Positions 1 to 9,123 of a stretch of DNA of 64,000 nucleotides are shown in pieces. This stretch comes from CBDATA01 sp965202845 (GTDB lineage Bacteria > Acidobacteriota > Vicinamibacteria > Marinacidobacterales > Marinacidobacteraceae). Under the pieces are notes generated by a model, which saw only the letters and a program-made list of their open reading frames with translations, was not told the DNA's origin and did no database searches. How positions within the stretch are numbered: position 1 is the first letter of the stretch; every line of letters starts with the position of its first letter. The translations under genes were made by a program, and so were the position numbers. The stretch is taken from assembly GCA_965202845.1 (NCBI GenBank), contig OZ241856.1:744001-808000 (forward strand), in the 5' to 3' direction.

Positions 1-11
1 AGGCTGACGGC

Positions 12-2150
12 ATGCTCCGCGCTCTCGGCATCGTCGCGCTCGCGCTCCTGCTTCCGGCGGGCGTCGCCGGCCAGTCGGTGGAGACCCTCACCGAGGACCA
101 TCGGGTCTGGCTGGAGGAGGAGGTGGTCTACATCATCACCGAAGCCGAGCGCGAGGTGTTTCTGAGCCTCGAAAGCCACGAGGAGCGCGAGCGCTTCGTC
201 GAGGCTTTCTGGCTGCGCCGGGATCCGGTTCCCGCCACCCGCGAGAACGAGTTCCGGGTCGAGCACTACGAGCGGCTCGACTACGCGAACCGCTACTTCA
301 GCCGCGACGCGCCCCGGCCGGGCTGGGCGACCGACCGCGGCAAGTACTGGATCATCCTCGGCGAGCCGCGCTCCCGCGAAATCTTCGAGGGGCGCAACGA
401 AGTGGTCGGCACCGACCTGTGGATTTACCAGGGCGACACCGACCTGGGGCTGCCGCCGCGCTTCAACCTGCTCTTCTACCGGGAGAACGACATCGGCGAG
501 TTCCAGCTCTACAACCCGCTCGCCGACGGGCCGGATGCGCTGGTCCAGCGGGGCGAGCTGCTGCGGAACCGGCAGAACTTCGCGGTCGACCTGCTGGAGA
601 CGGTCTCGATGGACCTCGCCCGCGCCAGCCTCGTGATCGACCTCACCGATCCGAGCGCCAGCTTCCTGAGCGCCACGAACTCGATTGCGCCGCGGCTCGA
701 CACCGTGCGCCCGTCGATGAGCGTCGGCAAGAACCTCCTCGATATCGCGAATTCGCCGATGAGGCGGGTGGACATGGAGGAGATCGAGGGGTATCTGCGC
801 TACGGCGACCGGGTCACCGCCGAATACTCCTTCCGGTTCGTCCGCAGCGCCTCGGAGTTCCGGGCGCTTCTCGGCCCCCGCAACACGCCCTTCATCCACT
901 ACACGATCCAGCTGGCTCCGGAGGACTTCACCCTGGAGTTCGACGAGGCGTCCCGCAGATACCGCACGACCCTCGACGTCGACCTGGAGCTGCGCACCGC
1001 GGAAGGGCATCTCCTCGCCGTCCACCGCAACCAGCCGATCGTGGAGCTGACCGAAAGCCAGCACGCTGCGCTGGCCGGCTCGCCCTTCGCCTACCGGGAC
1101 AACCTGCCGGTGATCCCCGGCGCCTACGAAGTCAGCGTGATCCTCCGGAACCGCGCCACCACCCAGTACACGGTGGCCACCGAGGAGGTCACGGCGCCGG
1201 CGACCGGTCCGGGTTCGGTGGGACTCGCCGATCCCATACTCGCCCACCGCGCCGAAGTCGCCGGAATGGGCAGCGCGCAACTCGACTTCGGAACCTTCCA
1301 GTTCGGGGCGCTGGCCTTCGAACCCTCCCTCGACGGTTCATTCGTCCAGTCGGACACCCTGACCCTGGTGGCGCAGGCGGTGAACGCCGGCCCCGAGCAT
1401 CAGACGCGGGCGCGGTTCTTCCCGGATAACCTGACCGGCGAGCCGCCGTCCGGCTCGACGGTGGTGGAGCAGACGGCCCCGGCGGGAACCGCGAAGGCGC
1501 CGGCGACCTTCGAGCTCGACCTCGAGCGGTTTCCGCCCGGCCGGTATCGCGCCGAAGTCCAGCTGCTGGACGCCGGGGGCGCGGTGGCGGCCACCCGGGA
1601 CGCGCCGTTCCTGGTTTCGCCGCGGGCGGAGGTGGTCCGTCCCGGTCTGGTGATCCGCCGTTCGTTCGCGACCCACGTTCCGGGGCTTCTCGCGCTCGCA
1701 CTCGGCGAGCAGTTCATGGCGAACGGGCGGATCCGCGAGGCCACGGTGGCGCTCCGGGAGGCGGCCGCCAACCCGGACCTGGTGCAAGCGAAGTGGAAGC
1801 TGGCGAGCGCGCTGCTCTTCAATCGGGAGGCCGATGCGGCGCTGGAGCTGCTGCTGCCCATCGAGCAGGACTTCCCGAACCAGATCGAGGTGGTCGAGGG
1901 GATCGGCTTCGCCTACTACATCCGCGAGGAGTGCCGGCAGTCGCTGGACCGGCTGGAGCACGCCCTCAACCTGCGAATTCCGGACACCTCGCTGCTGAAC
2001 GCGCTCGGGGACTGCTACGAGAAGGAGGGGGATGCGGAGCAGGCCCGCGCCATGTTCGAGCGTTCGCTGGGGCTGAATCCGGAGCAGGAGGGCGTCCGGA
2101 CGCGGCTCGCCGGCTTCGGCGTCTCCTACGAGGAGGAGGAATCCAGGTAG
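12..2150 (+). CDS. GWxTD domain protein with C-terminal TPR repeats, exported
   Basis: The 712-residue product starts with a clean signal peptide (ALALLLPAGVAGQ). The N-terminal third carries the GWxTD signature (RPGWATDRGKYWIILGEP, around residues 98-116). The middle is beta-rich, and the last ~150 residues contain TPR-like helical repeats (AKWKLASALLFN, LLNALGDCYEKEGDAEQA). GWxTD proteins are a family of unknown function common in Acidobacteriota and neighbouring phyla; an envelope role is likely from the signal peptide but unproven. The ATG has only 11 bases of upstream sequence here, so its promoter and any operon partner lie outside. Its last 25 bases overlap the 3' end of the convergent ligD-like gene. 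Family assignment is firm, function is not known. Confidence 0.88.
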   Translation: MLRALGIVALALLLPAGVAGQSVETLTEDHRVWLEEEVVYIITEAEREVFLSLESHEERERFVEAFWLRRDPVPATRENEFRVEHYERLDYANRYFSRDAPRPGWATDRGKYWIILGEPRSREIFEGRNEVVGTDLWIYQGDTDLGLPPRFNLLFYRENDIGEFQLYNPLADGPDALVQRGELLRNRQNFAVDLLETVSMDLARASLVIDLTDPSASFLSATNSIAPRLDTVRPSMSVGKNLLDIANSPMRRVDMEEIEGYLRYGDRVTAEYSFRFVRSASEFRALLGPRNTPFIHYTIQLAPEDFTLEFDEASRRYRTTLDVDLELRTAEGHLLAVHRNQPIVELTESQHAALAGSPFAYRDNLPVIPGAYEVSVILRNRATTQYTVATEEVTAPATGPGSVGLADPILAHRAEVAGMGSAQLDFGTFQFGALAFEPSLDGSFVQSDTLTLVAQAVNAGPEHQTRARFFPDNLTGEPPSGSTVVEQTAPAGTAKAPATFELDLERFPPGRYRAEVQLLDAGGAVAATRDAPFLVSPRAEVVRPGLVIRRSFATHVPGLLALALGEQFMANGRIREATVALREAAANPDLVQAKWKLASALLFNREADAALELLLPIEQDFPNQIEVVEGIGFAYYIREECRQSLDRLEHALNLRIPDTSLLNALGDCYEKEGDAEQARAMFERSLGLNPEQEGVRTRLAGFGVSYEEEESR

Positions 2151-4228
2151 CGCTCGGAGAACCGCTGGATCGCCGGCAGCAGCGGCTGGCGGTCGTGGAG
2201 CGCCGGGGCGAACAGGTCTCCCAGCCGGCGGAGGCGGTCGGGCATGGTGCGGATGGTGAACTGGTCGGGGGCGATCCCGGCGTCGAGTTCGTCCCAGTCG
2301 AGCGGCGCCGAGACCGAGGCTGCTGGGACCGGGCGCGCCGCATAGGGCGGAACCACCGTCTGGCCGCGCCGGTTCTGGAGGAAGTCCAGATAGACCCGTC
2401 CGCCGCGCCGCTCCACCGCCCGCTCCACGGTGGCGATATCCGGGTGATGCGCCGCGACCCAGGTGGAGACCGCCTCGCAGAACTGCCGCACCGCTTCGTA
2501 GGGGTAGATGGGCTCCAGCGGGACGTACACGTGGAGTCCGCTGGCGCCCGAGGTCTTGAGGCAGGGACGGAGCCCGATCCCGCGCAGGACCTTGCCGAAG
2601 GCGCGCGCCAGCTTGACCACGTCGGAGAAGGGGCTGGCGCCGCCGGGGTCCAGGTCGAAGACCGCCCAGTCGGGGATGTCGCGGCGGCTTCGCACCGAAA
2701 GCCACGGATGGATGTCGATGCTCCCCAGATTGGCGGCGAACAGCAGCGCGTCCGGATCGTTCACGATCAGGTAGCGGATCGTCTCCCCGCGCCCGGAGGC
2801 GATCGTCTCGGTCTCCAGCCAGTCCGGGGCGTGTTCGGGGAGGTCCTTCTGGTAGAACGCCTTGCCGCCAATCCCGTCGGGAAGGCGAAGCAGGTGCGCC
2901 GGGCGCTCGTGCAGGTGGGGGAGCAGGTGCTCGGCCACCTGGTCGTAGTACCGGATCAGATCCCCCTTGGTGTAGCCGAGTTCGGGCCAGAACACCTTGT
3001 CGAGGTTGGTGAAATGCGCCGGGCGGGCGCGTTCCCGCTCGGCCCGTCGCGCCGAGAGCCCGGCGAGCAGGTGCTCCGCTTCCGCGCCCTCCGAGCGTGA
3101 CGGGATGCGCGCGCAGTCGGGAGCGGAGTAGGCGCCTTCGGCCTTGCGCGCGATGGCGCCGGGCAGCCCGGCCGCCTCGCAGGCGCGGTGGAGCTCCTCC
3201 CCCCGGCCCCGCACGTGCTCCCCCATGAGGAGGCGCGGGCTTTCGTCGGGGAGCAGGGTGGCGAGCAGCGACTTCCGCTCGATCAGCGGCGTCTCCCGGA
3301 TGTCCCACTGCTCGTAGCGCAGCAGGTCCAGGGCGTAGAACGAAACCGGGACGCTTGCATCGCCGGCCAGTCGCTCTCGCATCCGCTCCATCGAGGGGCG
3401 TTCGCTGCGGTCGGTGGCCACCAGCGTCCCGAAGATCAGGGCTTCCTCGGCGCGGAGTCGGTTCGCGTCCTCCAGGATTTCCGGCGCATCGGGAAGGCGG
3501 TCGCCCGGTGCGGCGGGGAGCAGGCGCGCGCCTTCCGGGGCCTGTTCCAGGAACGCCGGGACGCCGGCGAGTTCCGGTTCGAAGAGCCAGCCGGGATCGG
3601 AGAAGGGTGGGCGCTCGCCGGAGGGGCGCACCGGTTCCGGCGGCGGGTCGCCGGTCCAGCGGGTCGCTCCGGTCAGATCGAAGAACGGCTGCCGGTCGGT
3701 CTCCGCCCGCACGTAGCGATCCCGGCCCTTGAAGAGCAGCCATTCGCTTTCGCCGCGCGCGGTGCGCACCAGATGCCATGCGCCGCGCAGCTTCCGCCCG
3801 CGGAGTTCGACCACCAGCTTGCCGTCCCGAACGCCGGCGATCCCGTCCTCCTCCCCGCCTTCGGTGATCCGGAAGGGGCCTCCGTCCCAGATGCCCATGG
3901 TTCCGCCGCCGTACTCGCCTTCCGGGATCACCCCGTGGAATTCGGTGTAGGACAGCGGGTGGTCCTCGGTGCGGACCGCCAGCTTCCTGACGGTCGGGTC
4001 GTAGGAGAACCCCTTGGGAACCGCCCACGACTTGAGCACGCCGCGCATTTCCAGCCGCAGGTCGTAGTGGAGGCGCCGCGCTTCGTGCCGGTGGACCACG
4101 AACTGCGGTTCGGGCGAGGCGGCGGCGGAACCCGGCGGCGGCTCCGGGGTCCGGGTGAAGTCCCGTTTCCGCTCGTACTCGGCGATGTTCCGGATGTCCC
4201 GGGTGTTCCGGGGGGCGGAAGGGGGCAT
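2126..4228 (-). CDS. ligD: LigD-type end-joining protein: phosphoesterase + degenerate ligase + polymerase/primase
   Basis: The 700-residue product has the order PE-LIG-POL seen in Pseudomonas-type LigD. The PE domain lies at about residues 25-170 (FVVHRHEARRLHYDLRLE, IPEGEYGGGTMGIWD). The polymerase/primase domain begins near residue 400 (FTNLDKVFWPELGYTKGD) and has the FDLDPG metal-binding motif at 524-529 and KTSGASGLHVYVPL. The middle domain aligns with an ATP-dependent ligase (FYALDLLRYEQWDIRETPLIERKSLL), but motif I reads WLFEPELAG at 214-222, so the adenylated lysine is Glu219 and the motif Asp is Ala221. Motif IV (usually EGIVAK) reads PGAIARKAEG. I therefore expect end-processing and fill-in without sealing. 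No Ku gene is in the window. Start is the ATG at 4228; the open frame upstream of it is antisense to the Sel1 gene. Confidence 0.88.
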   Translation of the reverse strand: MPPSAPRNTRDIRNIAEYERKRDFTRTPEPPPGSAAASPEPQFVVHRHEARRLHYDLRLEMRGVLKSWAVPKGFSYDPTVRKLAVRTEDHPLSYTEFHGVIPEGEYGGGTMGIWDGGPFRITEGGEEDGIAGVRDGKLVVELRGRKLRGAWHLVRTARGESEWLLFKGRDRYVRAETDRQPFFDLTGATRWTGDPPPEPVRPSGERPPFSDPGWLFEPELAGVPAFLEQAPEGARLLPAAPGDRLPDAPEILEDANRLRAEEALIFGTLVATDRSERPSMERMRERLAGDASVPVSFYALDLLRYEQWDIRETPLIERKSLLATLLPDESPRLLMGEHVRGRGEELHRACEAAGLPGAIARKAEGAYSAPDCARIPSRSEGAEAEHLLAGLSARRAERERARPAHFTNLDKVFWPELGYTKGDLIRYYDQVAEHLLPHLHERPAHLLRLPDGIGGKAFYQKDLPEHAPDWLETETIASGRGETIRYLIVNDPDALLFAANLGSIDIHPWLSVRSRRDIPDWAVFDLDPGGASPFSDVVKLARAFGKVLRGIGLRPCLKTSGASGLHVYVPLEPIYPYEAVRQFCEAVSTWVAAHHPDIATVERAVERRGGRVYLDFLQNRRGQTVVPPYAARPVPAASVSAPLDWDELDAGIAPDQFTIRTMPDRLRRLGDLFAPALHDRQPLLPAIQRFSERYLDSSSS

Positions 4229-4247
4229 GGGACGAACCCGTCTCGTC

Positions 4248-5567
4248 CTACTTGAGCATGCGCAAGACGCCGAGGCCAAGCAGCGCCAGAATGTGTTCCT
4301 GATCGGCGGCCCGGCGATACCAGCGGGCGGCTTCGGCGTGGTCCTCTTCCACTCCCTCGCCGTTGGCGTACAGGACGCCAAGAAGGTACTGCGCGTCAGC
4401 GAGTCCCTGTTCGGCCGCCAGACGGAACCAGCGGGCGGCCTCGGCGTGGCTTTGTTCCACTCCCCGCCCCTCCTGGAACAGGATGCCGAGACGGACTTGC
4501 GCCTGCATGTGTCCCTGTTCGGCCGCCAGGCGATGCCAGCGAACGGCATCGGCGTGGCTTTGCTCCACTCCCTGCCCCTCCTGGAACAGGATGCCGAGGT
4601 TGGCTTGCGCATGGCTGTTTCCCAGCTCGGCTGCCCGGCGGAACCAGCGGACGGCCTCGGCGTGGTCCTGCTCCACCCCGCTTCCTTTCTTGTACATCGC
4701 GCCGAGATTGTTCTGCGCCCTGCTGTCTCCCTGTTCGGCGGCCCGGCGGAACCAGCGGACGGCTTCGGCGGGGTCCTTTTCCACCCCTTGGCCGCTCCAG
4801 TACATCGCGCCGAGATTGCCCTGCGCGCGGCTGTCCCCCTGTTCGGCGGCCGGGCGGAACCAGCGGACGGCTTCGCCGTGGTCCTGCCTCACCCCCTCGC
4901 CTTGAAGATGCATGACGCCAAGATTGTTCTGCGCTTCGGCGTGCTCCTGTTCGGCGGCCAGGCGAAACCAGCGGGCGGCCTCGGCGTGATCCTGCGCGAC
5001 CCCTTCGCCATCCTGGCACATGCCGCCAAGATGGAATTGCGCTTCGGCGAGTCCCTGTTTGGCGGCCCGGCGGAACCAGCGGGCGGCCTCGGCCTTGTCT
5101 TGCGCGACTCCCAGGCCGTCCTCGTACATGACGCCGAGATTGTGCTGCGACTGGGCGAGTCCCTGTTCGGCGGCTCGGCGGTACCAGCGGACGGCTTCGG
5201 CTTGATCCTGCGCCGATCCATCTTCGTACATGACGCCAAGATTGTGCTGTGCTTCGGTGAACCCCTGCTCGGCGGCTTGACGGAACCAACGGACGGCTTC
5301 GGCGTGGTCCTGCGCGACTCCCAGACCGTCCTCGTACATGACGCCAAGATTGTGCTGCGCTTCGGCGAGTCCCTGTTCGGCCGCCCGGCGGAAGCATCGA
5401 GCGGCCTCGGCGTAATTCCGCGCGACGCCTTCGCCGTTGAAGTACTTGACGCCTTGACGGAACTGCAGGTCCCAGTCAAATGTCACGGAGGCTGGGCGCC
5501 CCCGACGGACGTCCGCTGGCCGTCTTCGGGGGCGGCGCCGTTCCCGTTTGCGGGGCAAGGTCGGCAT
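4248..5567 (-). CDS. Sel1-like repeat protein (11 repeats)
   Basis: After an Arg-rich N-terminus the protein is built almost wholly of eleven ~36-residue Sel1 repeats of the form NLGVMYEDGxGVxQDxAEA followed by RWFRxAAEQG. Repeat 3 lacks three residues of the turn (EDGSAQDQ instead of EDGLGVAQDQ). Sel1 repeats form TPR-like solenoids that act as protein-protein scaffolds; the partner here is unknown. There is no signal peptide or catalytic domain. The start is uncertain: ATG at 5567, TTG at 5588 and GTG at 5486 are all in frame without a clear ribosome site, and GTG 5486 would drop the Arg-rich leader. It lies 19 bases upstream of ligD on the same strand and may be co-transcribed with it, but a functional link is not evident. 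Confidence 0.85.
   Translation of the reverse strand: MPTLPRKRERRRPRRRPADVRRGRPASVTFDWDLQFRQGVKYFNGEGVARNYAEAARCFRRAAEQGLAEAQHNLGVMYEDGLGVAQDHAEAVRWFRQAAEQGFTEAQHNLGVMYEDGSAQDQAEAVRWYRRAAEQGLAQSQHNLGVMYEDGLGVAQDKAEAARWFRRAAKQGLAEAQFHLGGMCQDGEGVAQDHAEAARWFRLAAEQEHAEAQNNLGVMHLQGEGVRQDHGEAVRWFRPAAEQGDSRAQGNLGAMYWSGQGVEKDPAEAVRWFRRAAEQGDSRAQNNLGAMYKKGSGVEQDHAEAVRWFRRAAELGNSHAQANLGILFQEGQGVEQSHADAVRWHRLAAEQGHMQAQVRLGILFQEGRGVEQSHAEAARWFRLAAEQGLADAQYLLGVLYANGEGVEEDHAEAARWYRRAADQEHILALLGLGVLRMLK
4260..5456. repeat. ~108-bp tandem coding repeat (Sel1 units)
   Basis: The DNA behind the Sel1 repeats is itself strongly repetitive. Units of about 108 bases share blocks such as ctgttcggcggcc and aaccagcggacggc in + orientation. 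Neighbouring units are close enough for slippage or recombination, and one unit is 9 bases short. The other reading frames across this stretch are therefore also open and are not genes. Confidence 0.8.
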
Positions 5568-5629
5568 CAGGAGAATGGAGGATAGCAATCGGCGACGTGT
5601 CTTGGCGGCGTCCCGTAGAATCGGGGGTC

Positions 5630-7792
5630 ATGTGGAAACGTCGCCTGTCGTTCCGAATCGCGCGCGCGGCGGTTCTGGTCGCCGCCGTCGCCGGGTGCGG
5701 GGGGGGCGATCCGCCGCCCCGTCGCCTGACGCTCGACGACGTGCTCGCCATCCGCCACCCGTCGGAGCCGGTGTGGAGTCCGGACGGCAGCCGCATCTTC
5801 TTCGTCTGGGATCGCAATCAGCAGATGGACCTGTATGCGGTCTCCCCGGACTCGGGCGCTCCGCCCCGGAAGCTGACCAGCTGGGGAGACGACCACGAAG
5901 TCATCTCGGGCCTCTTCTTCGGAGCCGACGGGGTCACCCTCTACTTCACCCGGAACGGCCGGCTCTACCGGATGCGCCCCGACGAGGCGGGAACCCTGGA
6001 GCCGGTCTTCGCCGCCGAACCGGGCGGGGAAGGGGATTACGCGGTCTCGCCCGACGGCGGGCGGCTCGCCTTCGCGCGCGCCGGGGACCTCCATGTGCGC
6101 GACCTGGCGGGCGACGACGAATTCCGGCTCACCCGGACGGACGCCCGCGAGTCGGCGCCGGTATGGTCGCCCGACGGGCGGTTCCTCGCCTACACGGTCG
6201 CCGAAACGACGCCGGTGGACACCGTGCGGGACATCGTCGGCGGCAAGGTGCGGTTCCGGAGCGATTCCTCCGGTCCGTCCGACCTGATGACGATCCCGGC
6301 GCTTCCCGGCGGCGTGGCCCGGCGGATCGCGGTCGGCCCCGAGTTCGCATCGGCGCCGCGCTGGCTCGACGCCTACCGGCTCCTGTTCCAGGATGTTTCG
6401 CCGGATTACCGCACCCGCCGCATCCGGGTCGCCGACCTGCGCGACGGCTCGGTGGCGACCCTCCACGAGGCGCGCGATCCCAGGTGGTGGAGCCTCGCCT
6501 ACCTGGGGGCGGAGCCCCGGCCCTCGCCGGATGGCCGTTGGGTCGCCTTCGTGGACGATGCGTCCGGCTGGGACCGGCTGATGGTGGTCGCCGCCGACGG
6601 CGGGAACCCGCACGCGCTGACCCTGGAGGGACAGGACGCGCGGCGGTACGCCTGGTCGCCCGACGGCCGGTTCCTCGCTTTCGACGCCAACCCGGAGCAT
6701 CCGGGGCAGCGCTTGCTGTTCCTGCTGGAGACGGGGGATTTGCCGGACGCGGCGACGCCCCGGGAACTCGTTTTCGGGCGGGGCGCCAGCACGCAGACGG
6801 CGAACCGGGGCGGGTTCGTCCTGACCGCCGAGCACGGCGGCTTCTCGCCCGACAGCGACCGGCTGGTGTTCCAGCGAACCGGCCCCCGGGACCCGCCCGA
6901 CCTGTGGTGGATTCCCACCGATTCCCCGGGAGAGTCGCCGGTCCGCCTCACCGATTCGGTTCCCGAAAACGTGGACCGCGCCTGGTTCACCGAAGGCGAA
7001 TTCCTGCGGTTCCCGGCGCGGGAAGTGGGGCGGGACGTGCCCGGCTATCTGTTCGTTCCGGAGGGACTGGATCGCGCCCAGCGCCATCCGGCGATCGTCT
7101 GGGTTCACGGCGACGGCATCGCGCAGAACTACGACGGCTGGCACATCCGCCGGGACTACGCCGTGTACCACTCCTTCCACCAGCTTCTGGTTCAGGAGGG
7201 GTACGTGGCGCTGATGCCCGACTACCGGGGAAGCGTCGGATACGGACGGGACTTCCGCCAGGCGTCCTACCGGGACGTCGGCGGCGGGGACTACCAGGAC
7301 GTGGCCGCCGCCGGGGACTATCTCAAGACGCTCGACTTCGTGGACCCCGAACGCATCGGCGTCTGGGGGCTGAGCTACGGCGGCTTCATGACCATGCAGG
7401 CGCTGACCCTGGACCCCACTCTCTTCGCCGCCGGAGTGAACGTCGCGGGAGTCGGGGACTTCGCTCTCTGGCACGCCGACCCGGGCGGCGGCTGGGTGGT
7501 GAGCCGGATGGGGCATCCGGACGAGGAGCCGGAGGGGTACGAGCTCGGCGCGCCCGCCCGTCGGGTGGACCGGATCGAGCGCCCGCTGCTGATCCTCCAT
7601 GGCACCGCCGACGTGAACGTCCCGTACTTCGAGTCGCTCAACCTGGTGGACCGCCTGCTGCGGGAGGGGCATCCGGATTTCGAGTTCGCGACCTACCCCG
7701 GCGAATTCCACTATTTCCACCGGGAGCACGTCCTGCGGGACGCCTGGACCCGGACGCATCGCTTCTTCGACCGGCATCTGAAGGAGAATTAG
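5630..7792 (+). CDS. S9 family peptidase (DPP-IV/acylaminoacyl-peptidase type), lipoprotein
   Basis: The start is the ATG at 5630, which gives a 720-residue protein with a lipoprotein signal (VLVAAVAGCGGG). Residues ~30-430 are WD40-like beta-propeller blades (VWSPDGSRIFFVW, WSPDGRFLAF). The C-terminal alpha/beta-hydrolase domain has the nucleophile in GLSYGG (Ser582), the acid in HGTADVNVPY (Asp661) and His694 in GEFHYFHRE. This is a serine exopeptidase fold that releases short peptides, probably anchored in the envelope. It is transcribed away from the Sel1 gene, leaving a ~60-base gap. Its stop overlaps the convergent TPR gene by 4 bases. Family call is firm; substrate is not predictable. 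Confidence 0.93.
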   Translation: MWKRRLSFRIARAAVLVAAVAGCGGGDPPPRRLTLDDVLAIRHPSEPVWSPDGSRIFFVWDRNQQMDLYAVSPDSGAPPRKLTSWGDDHEVISGLFFGADGVTLYFTRNGRLYRMRPDEAGTLEPVFAAEPGGEGDYAVSPDGGRLAFARAGDLHVRDLAGDDEFRLTRTDARESAPVWSPDGRFLAYTVAETTPVDTVRDIVGGKVRFRSDSSGPSDLMTIPALPGGVARRIAVGPEFASAPRWLDAYRLLFQDVSPDYRTRRIRVADLRDGSVATLHEARDPRWWSLAYLGAEPRPSPDGRWVAFVDDASGWDRLMVVAADGGNPHALTLEGQDARRYAWSPDGRFLAFDANPEHPGQRLLFLLETGDLPDAATPRELVFGRGASTQTANRGGFVLTAEHGGFSPDSDRLVFQRTGPRDPPDLWWIPTDSPGESPVRLTDSVPENVDRAWFTEGEFLRFPAREVGRDVPGYLFVPEGLDRAQRHPAIVWVHGDGIAQNYDGWHIRRDYAVYHSFHQLLVQEGYVALMPDYRGSVGYGRDFRQASYRDVGGGDYQDVAAAGDYLKTLDFVDPERIGVWGLSYGGFMTMQALTLDPTLFAAGVNVAGVGDFALWHADPGGGWVVSRMGHPDEEPEGYELGAPARRVDRIERPLLILHGTADVNVPYFESLNLVDRLLREGHPDFEFATYPGEFHYFHREHVLRDAWTRTHRFFDRHLKEN

Positions 7793-9123
7793 CGCTCCAT
7801 CCGTCGGCGGAAACCGGGCGGAATCTCCATTCCCAGCGCCTCGGCCCGCTCGAGGTGCGCGAGCGCCTCCGCCCGGCGGCCCCGGCTTCGCTCCACATCG
7901 GCGAGCAGGAAGTGGATGCCGGCGCGGGATTCCGGGGACGCGGACGCATCGAGGGAGCGGGTCAGCGCCGCAGCCGCCTCGGCGAAGCGCCCGCTGGTCG
8001 CCAGAAGCTGCCCCAGCCCCTGAAGCGCCGCCGGGTGCTCCGGGGTCTGGGCGAGCGCCCGGCGCAGCAGCCGTTCCGCCTCCCGCAGGTCGCCTCGCTG
8101 GAATTGAAGACTCGACGCCCCCAGCAGGGTGGGGACGTGGGCGGGATCGGCATGGAGCGAGCGGCGGTAGAGGGCGTCCGCCTCGACGTTCCGCCCGGCC
8201 CGCGCCAGCAGGTTCGCCAGGTTGGCGAGGATGGCGCTCGATTCGGGGTCGCGCGCCAGCGCCTCCCGGTAGGCGGTTTCGGCTTCCGGGAGGCGGCCCA
8301 GGCGGGCCAGGGCGTTCGCATGGTTGTAGCGGAGATCGGCGCTCTCCGGATGCTCGGCGACGAGGCGTCGGTAGAGGGCCTCGGCGGTCTCGCCGTTCGC
8401 CCGGCGCGCCCGCGCCTCGCGTCCCCGGCGGTCCTGGCGGAGGTCCTCGACCGCGAGCAGCAGCGGATCCGGATCCCGTCCATACGGGTCGGTAGCGCGG
8501 CGCGCCCGGGAGGCGGCGCGGTTCGCGGCTTCGGCGTCCCCGGTCGCGCTCAGCGCCTGCGCGAGGAACGTCCAGCCGGCGGCGCCGCCGGGGTGGAGGT
8601 CAACCAGTTCTTGAAGGAGATCCCGGGCCGCGCCGGGGGCGCCGTCGGTCAGGAGCTTGCGGGCTTCGGCCAGCCGGCCTTCCGCCGAGCGTGGCGCGGC
8701 GTCCCGGACCGCCCGCCAGGCCGCGGTCGCGTCCTTTCCCAGGGCTTCCAGGAGGCGCGCCCGGAGCGCGAGCGCGGGAGCGAAGCCCGGATGGCGGTCG
8801 AGCGCCTCTTCGGCGAGCGCGAGCGCCCGCGCCGGTTCCTCCGCTTCGAGCATCCGCCCGTGAAGATGCGGCGCCCGGTGGTCCATTTCGTCCAGCCGGG
8901 AGGCCCCGGCGTAGGCGATGGCGGCCGGCGCCGGAAGCCGGTGGGCGTGGAGGACCATGCCGAGCCGGAGCCAGCGCGCCGCGTCGCCCGGATCGGCTTC
9001 GGCGGCGTCCCGGGCGCTTCGGATCGCGGCGGCGACCGCCGGCTCCATTCCGTCGGTCGCGATCTCCGGAATTTCCGGAGATCCACAAGTCGCCGCGAGA
9101 AGGGCGAGCGGCAGGAATCTCAC
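7789..9123 (-). CDS. TPR-repeat lipoprotein
   Basis: A GTG at 9123 overlaps the TGA of the upstream FG-GAP gene (GTGA), so the two are translationally coupled. The 444-residue product begins with a short lipoprotein signal (FLPLALLAATCGS) and is made of helical TPR units, clearest in the second half (DLRYNHANALARLGRLPEAE, AILANLANLLARAGRNVEAD, AALQGLGQLLATSGRFAEAA). TPR solenoids bind other proteins; being last in a seven-gene operon and coupled to an FG-GAP protein, it probably binds a partner encoded there. The same TPR/FG-GAP pairing recurs at 24275-29623. Upstream in-frame sequence is antisense-like shadow and was excluded. Confidence 0.88.
   Translation of the reverse strand: MRFLPLALLAATCGSPEIPEIATDGMEPAVAAAIRSARDAAEADPGDAARWLRLGMVLHAHRLPAPAAIAYAGASRLDEMDHRAPHLHGRMLEAEEPARALALAEEALDRHPGFAPALALRARLLEALGKDATAAWRAVRDAAPRSAEGRLAEARKLLTDGAPGAARDLLQELVDLHPGGAAGWTFLAQALSATGDAEAANRAASRARRATDPYGRDPDPLLLAVEDLRQDRRGREARARRANGETAEALYRRLVAEHPESADLRYNHANALARLGRLPEAETAYREALARDPESSAILANLANLLARAGRNVEADALYRRSLHADPAHVPTLLGASSLQFQRGDLREAERLLRRALAQTPEHPAALQGLGQLLATSGRFAEAAAALTRSLDASASPESRAGIHFLLADVERSRGRRAEALAHLERAEALGMEIPPGFRRRMER

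Noticed and set aside
1338..4028. An 896-residue minus-strand frame across the GWxTD and ligD genes
   Set aside because: Arg/Pro/Gly-rich shadow of ligD in another frame; no domain, and it crosses the end of the real gene on the other strand.
4229..4612. A 128-residue N-terminal extension of ligD
   Set aside because: It is antisense-like shadow of the Sel1 repeats; the PE domain and natural ATG start at 4228.
4260..5456. Regular repeats resembling a CRISPR or satellite
   Set aside because: The period matches coding Sel1 repeats and there are no unique spacers.
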